NCBI GenBank assembly: GCA_022385805.1 | Contig: MU277848.1 | Location: 1 to 14,048, forward strand | DNA from: Pilatotrama ljubarskyi | Taxonomy: Eukaryota > Basidiomycota > Agaricomycetes > Polyporales > Polyporaceae | Direction of reading: 5' to 3' | Length of the DNA stretch: 14,048 nucleotides | In this document: positions 6,320-14,048 of the stretch, in pieces | Layout: each line of letters starts with the position of its first letter | Position numbering within the stretch: position 1 is the stretch's first letter | Made by a program: the position numbers and the translations under genes | The notes under the pieces: generated by a model | Database searches by the model: none | What the model was told of the DNA's origin: nothing | Seen by the model: only the letters and a program-made list of their open reading frames with translations

Positions 6320-7680
6320 ACGACGTTCCTGCTGAATGATCACCAGCTCCGCTCGGACATCCGCTCAGCCCAGTCAGCAGATCCACGCAATCCCAAGCTC
6401 ACCACTGCACTCGAAGCAGCTGGTCAGGGTGATTTCCACTGGTCCCTGAATGAAGACGGCTTCCTCCGCTTCAATGGCCAGATTTACGTCCCTGACATCT
6501 CGGATCTCCGGCTTCAAGTCCCCCGCTCCCATCACAATCACTCTACGACTGGGCACTGGGGCCAGAACAAGATGCAGGCCCTGGTACTCTGCGATTGTGC
6601 CTGGCTGGGACTCCGAGCCTTCGTCCGGGACTATGTGAAGTCCTGTACCCTGTGCGTGCGCGCAAAGACCCCTCGGCACCTGCCCTATGGGACACTCAAG
6701 TAACTCCTGATCCTGGAACGCCCATGGAACTCCATCTCCGTGGGCCTTATTGAGCAGCTCCCGAACTCTGGAGGCTACACTGCCATCCTCGTCATCGTGG
6801 ACTGCCTTACCAAGCAAGCCATCTTCATCCCGACACACAACACACTCACTGTCTTGGAGCTCGCGGACTTGTTCATTATGCACGTCTTCTCCAAGCACAG
6901 AGTTCTGTCTCACGTCACCTCTGATCGGCGTTCCGAGTTCGTGTCCCACTTCTTCTGCTCCCTCGGAAAGGCCCTCGATGTGTGCCTCCACTTCACCTCC
7001 AGGTATCTACCAGAGGGCGACAGCCAAACCGAGCGAGTGAATCAGACCCTGGAGCAGTACCTCCAGATCTACTGCAACTACCAGCAGAACAACTGGGCCC
7101 ATCTTCTCCCCCTTGCGGAGTTCGCGTATAACAACACCCCGAAGGCAACGACTAGCATCTCCCCCTTCTTCGCGAACAAGGGCTACCATCCTGGACTTAT
7201 GACCCATTTGGAACACGACCTTACCTCCGCCTGGACCCGGGAGTATGCCGTGGATCTCGAGGAACTCCATTTGGTCCTCCAGTCGCAGATCGCGGAAGCA
7301 CAGGCCTGCTATCAGGTACAGGCAGACAGGCACCACCTGCCCGCTGCAGACTTCCAGGTCAGAGATCCGGTGTACCTAAAGGCCGAGCACATCTGTACGA
7401 CTCACCGTACAAGAAGCTGTCAGAGAAGTTCCTCAGCCCCTTTGAGATTATCGTGAAGGTGGGAACTCACTCCTACACGCTTCACCTCCCCGACTCTATG
7501 TGTGCTATCCATCTGGTCTTCCACGTCCTGCAGCTGGAACCCGCAACTCCAAACGGCATTTTGGGTTACGTACAGCCGCCTCCGCCCCTAGTCATTGTCA
7601 ACGGAGAACCGGAGTACGAGATCTTGGAGATCCTGGACTCCAAACTGGATTGCCGGCAGAAATCCTGTCAGCTCTTGTAC
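6320..7680 (+). pseudogene. Ty3/gypsy pol fragment (integrase to chromodomain start), copy C, broken
   Basis: Frame 2 runs from about 6320 with FLLNDHQLRSD, homologous to copy B. It contains the integrase HHCC module (HSTTGHWG to SCTLC) and is broken by a TAA at 6701-6703, where copy B has CAA. The catalytic core follows. The first Asp is replaced by Gly (GGC at 6743-6745; copy B has Asp). The second Asp (6923-6925, TSDRRSEF) and the Glu (7013-7015) remain. The sequence then runs through EFAYNN and the C-terminal domain. A 1-base deletion near 7400 relative to copy B moves the frame to frame 1, which continues through GPFEII-like residues (SPFEIIVKVG), a proline-rich linker and the first chromodomain residues. 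Homology ends sharply at 7680 (QLLY), losing the rest of the chromodomain. Non-functional: stop, frameshift, missing catalytic Asp and both ends lost. Confidence 0.9.
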
Positions 7681-8059
7681 ACCACCAGACGAGGCGAGAG
7701 GTGGGGAATGGGTTGGTAGCGCCGATGTCGTTGACAGCTCTCGCACGGTGCTGAGCGGGCTCTTTCAGCAGTCCGGCTCCTGGGTTGGGTCCGGACCGGG
7801 CAGCAGCCGCTGGAAACCTTGTATTGACCTTGCACACGGCTCGCTGGCACCTACTGTCGTCCTGTCCTGTATCAATCCTGTACACGTCCTCGTCCTATGT
7901 CTTTGAATGATGTGTTGCTGGTTGATCCCCTCACCATCAGGCAACTGAGCATGCGTCCCCACCATAACCTCGCTGACTTCTGTGCTGCTCCTCTGCCTGC
8001 CTTCCGCTTACGCATCCCATCACCCTTCTTCCGCCCCCGCAATTCTACCCATCGCACCA
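7681..8059 (+). other. Non-coding stretch before the transposase-like gene
   Basis: No gene is supported. The left edge is the break in copy C. The right part becomes pyrimidine-rich (about 7990-8055), as in fungal leaders before a start codon. A run of CCTGT/TCCTGTA-like repeats lies at about 7858-7895. No TATA box and no convincing terminal inverted repeat of a DNA transposon could be picked out by eye. Confidence 0.5.
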
Positions 8060-8468
8060 ATGTCCAGCTCCGACAGTGAATCTGAAGACTTGGAGATCCC
8101 TTTCCAAGACTATCTCCTTGAGCAGGCAGTCCGGTGTCAACAACCTCAAGGGCAGCATCTGAGCATTCCAGGCTCGAGAATCGCACAACCCGGTATGTTC
8201 CGTTCGATCTCTGTAGTAGTATTGTAGCTTGTGCGCTTTCATACTCGCAGGAGCAATATTTGCTTTTCAGCTCATCTCCTGCCCAGGGACACGCAGCGCG
8301 GGCTTGTGGCGCATGCGCGGCTAAGGCTGCCACTGAGCTCACTTTTCTCCTCATCGCCGTCAAGACCGGTTTTCGATGACCGGAAGGTGAGCAAGCACTT
8401 ACACACATACCCCGTATATTCTGTAACCGGCAGAAACAGACTTCAAAATCGACGGTGTGAATGGCCGA

Positions 8469-8552
8469 TGCAGGATTTGTCCTCCACCCAGAAAAGGGCA
8501 TGGATGGATGAAGCTGGGAAACCTCCGAGCTCATGAGGGTTCGAAACCCCAC
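8469..8552 (+). other. N-terminal CCHH zinc-finger-like motif of the transposase-like gene
   Basis: Frame 3 reads C-R-I-C, then 17 residues, His, 5 residues, His (KPHQEVVARR). The pattern C-x2-C-x17-H-x5-H resembles a BED/C2H2 finger, a common N-terminal DNA-binding module in DNA transposases. The exon just before it (8251-8386) has no uninterrupted frame joining both sides, so the link to the ATG at 8060 is tentative. Confidence 0.5.
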
Positions 8553-10174
8553 CAGGAGGTCGTCGCACGCAGGATACAATACCCCGCAGAAAGAGGTGAC
8601 ATCCAGGCTCAGCAGACCAACCTCCCAATCCAGCACACAGCGCCCTGGCTGCCAGGTGTCACGGTCGAGGACTGTGAGGACGACTTCAACAACTTCAACG
8701 ACTTCTGGTACCATCGCCCCCAAGAGACTCTCGCTGATGCAGATGTGAACCACATCCCTCACACATCCCATTCTGGCCGTACTGGAGCGTCGACGGATGG
8801 GAAGCATCTCTCTGCTGCTATGCGCGATGCACTGAGTGGGCGAGTATTCTTCTGAGCGGGGGACGACTTCATAGACAGCACAGCCGCCACAGTTACTCTG
8901 GAGGACGTATTGTCCGGCGCAGGTCTGTTCGAGGCAGTCTCATCCGCAAGCACAGATTGGTTGGAAGAAGAGCCATTGGCTGGCAGCGTGCATGGGCTTT
9001 ACGAATCTGAGACGAGTGCAGGAGGTACGCGTTCCGCCTTCACAGTTCATATATTGAGCAAAGTCTGTGCTGATAGCGCTACCATCAACATGTTGTGCAG
9101 GCATGGGCCTACAGCACCATCCCGACAACATAGCACAAGATGTACTGGGTGCCCGTATGTCGCTATCAGGCTCCGACTACTATCCATACCTGGACAAAGG
9201 GGTACGTCCGACACATTCCATATGAAAACTGTTTCATTCATGCTGATTTCATGTCTGACATTGGGCTCAGATGATGAAGACAGACATACTGTTCAGCTCA
9301 CCGGAGTTGCGCTTTTCCCGCACGCAGCAAGAGGCTATCCTGGCATGGGGAACGGATCTCGGAGCACGCAATGTGCCATCGCTCTACAAGCTCGACAAGT
9401 ACCAGAAGGAAGCCTTGGATGCATGCGGTAACCTGACGACTCGAGTGCAGTCATCCTCAGAGAACATCTTCTATCACAATGCCATTGGCCATGCCATCAC
9501 CAAGGTGCGTATCTTCGCTCTTCCTCTGTCCCAAGCCCACCTCACATATAGTCACTTTACGCCGTCAGGATTATGCTCACCCGGATATCAGGCCGCTAAT
9601 CCGAGCATATCCTCTGTTCAGCAGCGGCAGAGTGTCGGAGACATCTCAGGCGTCCAAATGGCTTGTCGAGGCGCCTGACCACCTTCTCACGCCGATGGTG
9701 CGTGTGGGTGACAAGGACTACTATCATCAACGAGTTGACATGCTGCCGGAACGACCGGTGGTTCATTCCCACCCGTTTCTTCGAGCTGGAGGGGCAGGGA
9801 ATGTGGGCTGTTGGGCATCAGGTACATGCCTCCCAGGTGCGTCTACGCACTCAATCTCTATCGTATGTGTCATTGAATTTATTCCAACATCTCCTTAACA
9901 ACGATAGGATGGTTTCCAAGTCGATACTGAATGCAAGATGATGGCGTGCTCTGATTTTGTCCACAACTGGCCCGACGTAGAGGAATGGAAGAACGTTAGC
10001 GGGAAGGCCTCCGACCTCTTTGCTCATGTGTTTCCATTCCATAGCTCTGCTCTCAATAACATACCCATGTTTCTTGCAGCTTACTCGAAGCACAATGCAG
10101 CGATAATGCCGCATCCGGATCGCCTGACAGCGGGAGGACTTGAATGGGAGTGTCCACCCCTCATCATATTCATA

Positions 10175-11603
10175 GATGATGTTTCCGGTAACTCATCAAA
10201 GCAATGGAATGTTCACTACTCCTGCTACATGTCCAACAGTGCCTTGCCACAGCGGGAGCTCGAGAAGTCACGGAATGTCAAATTCTTCGCGACGTCTCCC
10301 CACGCGTCACCAATGGAGATCATACAAGCTGTCTGCGAGGATATACGGTACAGATCATCCTTCTTGTCGCTACACTGAGCGTTCTGACATGCCTGCAGCA
10401 GACACGGTTGCACGAACCCAATCAGAGCATGGGACGCAGTTTGGAAGAGATATGTCCTTGTAAGGCCTTGGCTGCTCTTCCTGCCTGGCGACAACCCGAT
10501 GCAGGCGGAGCTCTGCAGCTACATTGGGCTCAAGGGGAACTACTTCTGCCCCTGCTGCCATGTGCGAGGTGACAAAGTGTACAAGAAATCTGACGCCGGC
10601 TTCGTCCCCTTATTGTAGGTACAGTATGGCGGTCACTCTCGCTCCCCAGCTTGCTCTGCATGGTACCCTTTGCTCATCAATCTGCTATAGCCAGGCAAAC
10701 AACGGACCGTAGAGGAGACGCAACACGCCATCATGTCACAGCTGATCCAAGCCACTCATGCCGCCGCTGAGAAACGCTATCACAATGAGCGGAACCAAGG
10801 ACACCCTCGCGATGCCTACCATCAACCGGCTTCTTGCCCTGGGCAAGGCTTTCCGGAGGGCGACACCCGAGAGGAAAGCACTCACACCAGAAGAGGTGAA
10901 CCGGGAACTCCACAAGGAGCTCCTGAAGAGAAGGGATGATTCGATAACCAACCCCCTTCTGAAGATGGATGGTGCGGCATGCCCTTCTCAACTCAAAGCA
11001 CCACAAGACCTCGACTGACCTCTCTACCATGTGACATGATCACAGGCCTCGACGTTCACCAGGATACTCCCATCGAAACGCTATACACGCATCTGCTCAG
11101 CGTTGTCAAATACTTCTGGGCCCAGACCGTCTGGGTTCTCAAGAAGAAGGGGCAACTCCAAGAATTCCAGACACGTCTTGGATCTCTGGCAAAGTCCTGC
11201 TTGAAGATACCTAACATCATGGCAGACTACATATGTCGTTACCGTGGTGCTCTCATAGGCAAGCATTTCAAGACGCTCAGTCAAGTCATGTCGTTCGCTA
11301 TCTGTGGCCTTGTCGAGCAACAGCTACAGAATGCTTGGCTTGCTATTGGAGACCTCACTGTGCTCTTGTGGGAGACTGAGATTGGTAACATCGAAATTTA
11401 TGCTGTATGTCGCTTTGTTTCCGGCGAGCACCACAAATTGGCTAAATCTCTAGGACACTCTCCGGAAGGCGATTGACGATGTTGTCAACTTCGCTGCAGC
11501 TTTGAGTCCCTCGCTGCTGATGGAGAAGAACAAATTTCACATTCTCACCCACCTGCCAGATCATGTGCGTTGACGCGGACCTGCGCTGCTGTTCTCGACT
11601 GAA
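10175..11603 (+). other. Candidate catalytic acidic residues (DDE) of the transposase-like gene
   Basis: Three acidic positions lie in the most conserved blocks: Asp-Asp in FIDDVSGN (codons 10175-10180), Asp in PGDNPMQAE (10490-10492) and Glu in FSTEWYESFN (11601-11603). A cysteine knuckle (codons 10547, 10553 and 10556, followed by His) sits after the second Asp. The layout, with Asp-x-Pro followed by a Cys-containing insertion, resembles CACTA-clade transposases. That placement is inference, because no structure or alignment was available. Confidence 0.4.
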
Positions 11604-12119
11604 TGGTATGAGTCGTTCAATCATGTTTTCTGACCCTGCTCCATCCATAGCAACTGATAAGCCCCTAGTTGAGATATCACAGCTGCTTTCGCGAATCAGG
11701 AACACTGTCGACATATGGCAACAGGAGGGTACTGGTTCGACACTGCAAGTGGCCAGTGGGTATGTGCTGCACCTGCCATCCGAGATCATGTCCAGACAAA
11801 TCCGCTCGATGCTCGTCTCCTCAGCGTACCCATCACTCAATCTGTCACTCCCGGGAAGATGCAGCTCGCATCTGCACCTCCAGAGCCTCAGGCGGGAGCA
11901 GCTATGCATCGGCGTCCTGCAGGACCTCCGCCTCTGCCCTGGTCCAAGATGGTTTCTGCTAGCCTGGATGCTGACCTACGGCCTCCTCTGCATCGCGACG
12001 GCATCCTGATGGTGCTGAAGCTGGAGGTAAGCTATCTCTACACGGAAATGGCAGCCTTCAAGGGCATCTCCAGGTCCAATATTCCTATACAATTCATCGC
12101 TGATTGGCGCATCTGATAG

Positions 12120-13419
12120 GACATTGGTTGCGCTGTCAATGTTCAACATGACTGCATAGGCGCAGGTTGCAGTACGGAAGACGTTGAACATATACACCGA
12201 GAACGTAAGCTAACTTCACGCACACGCTCGATGGTCGCACACACAAACGATACACACTTTGTGCTGAATATGCATTCTCTGCATAACCAAGCCCTAATCT
12301 GTGCCACCCTCCCTCCGCAACTGCTTCAGCGCCCTGTATATTTCGATAACCGCCCTGAACTCCACCGGTTGGCAGCAGTGTCGCTCTGTGACACAAAGCT
12401 ACAGAAAAAGCTGGCAAAGGAAGCATGTATTTGCAGGATCGCCGAGGACGCACCGCAGCAAGTTAATCAGCCTGGCATGATAGACCTTCTAGGACTTCAA
12501 GAAACACCGATATCTGCAGCCGCTGCTGACACCAACGGCGACATGTGCACCACAGCCGAGGACAGCATGCTGGTCGGCTCCTCTATGCAGGAGGGAGAAG
12601 ACCTGCCGGCATTCGGTTCCACGGACACCATACTCCAAAGAACCGTGTCAGCAATCTCTATGCAAACGAGTGACTATCACTCCCGCACGTCAACGACGCA
12701 CCTCGGGGACCACGTCAGTGCAACCCAAGGCGCCTATGCTACCTCCAGCCGGCGCCATCCCGTCCACGTCTGCTACGGCCTACCAAGGCGACGCAGGTGA
12801 CACCTGGGCAGGAGTAGATGTGGGGCAAGGCAGGCAGGGCCGGGGACGTAGTCGAGCTTGGGGCCAGGGCAGGCAGCGGGGAAGAGGTGTGAGGGGAGGA
12901 CAGGGGAATTGTGGTGGACTGTCGGAGAGTGGACGTGCGCCTCCCGGGCCCATGGTTGGAGATCCACGCATGCTGCAGCCAAACAACCCCGCAGCCTCTT
13001 ACCCGGAAGAGGTCAGTGATCCTGCACAGAGCGAGAGGCAGGACGATGAGGGTATGGCCCCAACTCCACCAGGGATGTCAGGCGTACATGATCCATCTAC
13101 GGTGGACGTGCAGCACGACGGCCGCCCCCAAGGGGAGGCGATAACTCTTGCAGAGTTGTTACACAGCCCTCGACAGCCAGACACCGCTCTTGCAGCGACA
13201 TCTCACCCATGAAAACGGCGCAGGGGCGGCGAGGTTGATGCTGACGTCACTGCAGTATGGGAGGCTGAGCTTCGTGCAATCTTCAGATAGCTTGCTCTGG
13301 ACCTTCAGAATGTATATTATACACAAAAGTATCACCCACGAATGATGTTCTATCACGCTGAACATGAGTATTCGCGCTTCAAGCGCTCAAGCTGCAGAGC
13401 TCGGCACTCAGGACTCTGA
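12120..13419 (+). other. C-terminal exon: Cys/His motif, RGG-rich stretch, basic cluster
   Basis: Frame 3 from the TAG acceptor (12119) begins DIGCAVNVQHDCIGAGC, then HFVLNMHSLHN, matching the family's C-terminal Cys/His block, and stays open to about 12800. Coding character then moves to frame 1 (change somewhere in 12700-12780). There an Arg/Gly-rich tract (about 12820-12909, e.g. GRQRGRGVRGGQGN) is followed by TLAELLHSPRQ and, across a TGA at 13210, a KRRRGGEVD basic cluster. A TAG at 13288 precedes LALDLQNVYYTQKYHPRMMF. The RGG tract and basic cluster could bind nucleic acid or direct the protein to the nucleus. Alternatively the part after 12800 is a separate gene. Confidence 0.5.
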
Positions 13420-13523
13420 AGCCTGGGAGGTGGCGCACAAACTCACGTGCGTCAATGGGAGGCCTGTAAGTGCAGAGTTTGAGAGGATTCGCCCACCTCA
13501 GACTCCCATTCCTTCTGTCGGCA

Positions 13524-14015
13524 ATGGCGACCCAACCCCCCGCTATGGACATTCTGTCCCACATGTTCAACCTCGGTAACACTGTCAACATGGACATAGA
13601 AGCACAACAGACGAATGCAGACATACCTTTGGGGCAACCCAGAGGAAATGGTACGTGTCATTCAGCCCAAAGCACCTCCGGTCCATTCAAAGGGAACTGG
13701 ATGTCAGAATCTGTCAATCCGGTGATGGATCAGGTCGACTCACCAGCCTCTTGGGATATCGACCACTCTCAGACTGTTGGACACTCGACGTCCAAGCATG
13801 GTCGTGATGAGGATGTCGACGAGGAGTCGTTCAGACCCTGTCAACAGCAGAGGAGCAGTGTCAGGCAGCTGGCCTCACTGGGAAGCAGCTGGATGCTGTC
13901 CTTGCATTCTGCAGCGTACATTCAGCCAATACTGTCATCGGGGCAGGCCTCTATGTTAGCTGCAGTGCGCCTCAGAGCGATCACAATGGCCTATGTCAAG
14001 CTCTGTGAAGTCTAA
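13524..14015 (+). pseudogene. Unrecognised gene fragment, probably the second gene of the element
   Basis: From an ATG at 13524 frame 3 is open to a TAA at 14013-14015. The N-terminal part has MDILSHMFNLGNTVNMDI and then an acidic stretch (GRDEDVDEE) near 13800-13830. After about 13830 frame 2 looks more protein-like (helical residues reading AAGLTGKQLDAVLAFC, ending at TGA 14006-14008), so a frameshift is likely. A GTACGT at 13652 may be an intron donor. I do not recognise the product. Its position after the transposase-like gene, on the same strand, suggests a second gene of the same element. The gap 13420-13523 contains a GTAAGT donor at 13466 but nothing else clear. Confidence 0.35.
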
Positions 14016-14048
14016 TACATTGACAGCAGCTATTCTACGCACCTATGT

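Larger units (their letters stand above)
4622..7680. repeat. Long inverted repeat made by head-to-head pol copies B and C
   Basis: The - strand pol of copy B (arm about 4622-6153) and the + strand pol of copy C (arm about 6320-7680) are homologous along their length, in reverse orientation, around a spacer of about 166 bases. The arms differ mainly by the 149-bp MITE, small indels and scattered substitutions. A transcript through both arms could fold into a long imperfect duplex. Confidence 0.85.
8060..13419 (+). pseudogene. Multi-exon putative DDE-type DNA transposase gene, decayed
   Basis: I recognise the motif series of a large agaricomycete family of transposase-like proteins. Exons inferred from GT-AG sites and frame: 8060-8192, 8251-8386 (uncertain), 8434-9024, 9101-9201, 9271-9504, 9569-9836, 9908-10347, 10399-10618, 10691-10971, 11046-11404, 11454-12026, 12120 to about 13419. 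Motifs in order: CRIC...H...H finger; ELRFSRTQQEAILAWGTDLG; KLDKYQKEAL; NIFYHNAIGHAI; RWFIPTRFFELEGQ; FIDDVSGNSSKQWN; SPHASPMEIIQAV; LPGDNPMQAELCSYIGLKG with YFCPCCH; DTLAMPTINRLLALGKAFRR; DVHQDTPIETL; NKFHILTHLPDH; FSTEWYESFN; MATGGYWFD; VQHDC; LNMHSLHN. The start ATG (8060) follows a CT-rich leader and gives an acidic N-terminus. Breaks: TGA 8853; a 1-base insertion near 9725; TAG 10616; a frameshift near 10788; TGA 11571, 11631, 11655; TAA 11658; TGA 11670; a frame change at about 12700-12780; TGA 13210; TAG 13288; TGA 13417. Function as transposase is inferred. Confidence 0.75.

Noticed and set aside
6374..6991. 205-residue - strand frame opposite copy C
   Set aside because: It is antisense to the integrase; the + strand has the HHCC and core motifs.
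7872..8807. 311-residue open frame on the - strand, the longest in the right half
   Set aside because: It has no recognisable motif and lies opposite the leader and first exons of the transposase-like gene, whose + strand reading carries a CCHH motif and spliced continuity.
11607..11650. Possible short intron (GTATGA ... CATAG) that would remove some stops
   Set aside because: The segment reads through conserved family residues (WYESFNHVF), and the stops after 11650 would remain.
1..14048. tRNA, rRNA or bacterial-type operon features
   Set aside because: No cloverleaf or rRNA-like stretch was recognised by eye, and the gene structure is eukaryotic with short introns.

Overview
The window looks like a repeat-rich, heterochromatin-like piece of a filamentous basidiomycete genome, most likely an agaricomycete. 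The signs are: Ty3/gypsy elements with a chromodomain-tailed integrase; many short GT-AG introns (48-93 nt); CT-rich leaders; and a large multi-exon gene whose motifs match a protein family I recognise from agaricomycete gene sets. No ordinary host gene can be supported. Nearly everything is a mobile element in some state of decay.

Layout. (1) 1-1187: the end of a Ty3/gypsy pol on the + strand (copy A), then convergently a spliced accessory gene on the - strand that has lost its 5' end. (2) 1188-2553: AT-rich sequence with no gene, containing at least five diverged direct repeat units, two inverted copies of the same core, and a 17-bp perfect hairpin. (3) 2554-6319: a second element (copy B) in - orientation: 3' LTR (2554-3150), polypurine tract, the same accessory gene on the + strand (antisense to pol), then the 3' half of pol. 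Its integrase is interrupted by a 149-bp MITE with TA target duplications. (4) 6320-7680: a third pol fragment (copy C) in + orientation, head to head with B, so 4622-7680 is a long inverted repeat. (5) 7681-8059: non-coding leader. (6) 8060 to about 13419: a roughly 12-exon gene for a putative DDE-type DNA transposase, killed by many stops and frameshifts although its splice sites are intact. (7) 13524-14015: an unrecognised gene fragment.

Two points stand out. First, copies A and B share an unusual retroelement architecture: an intron-containing gene for a Zn(II)2Cys6-like, coiled-coil, acidic-tailed protein lies antisense between integrase and 3' LTR, with its own TATA-like promoter next to the U3. 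Second, the inactivating stops are overwhelmingly explained by C to T changes (CGA to TGA, CAG to TAG, CAA to TAA). Three of them are verified by comparison between copies inside the window, which points to deamination of methylated cytosines or a RIP-like process acting on both element classes.
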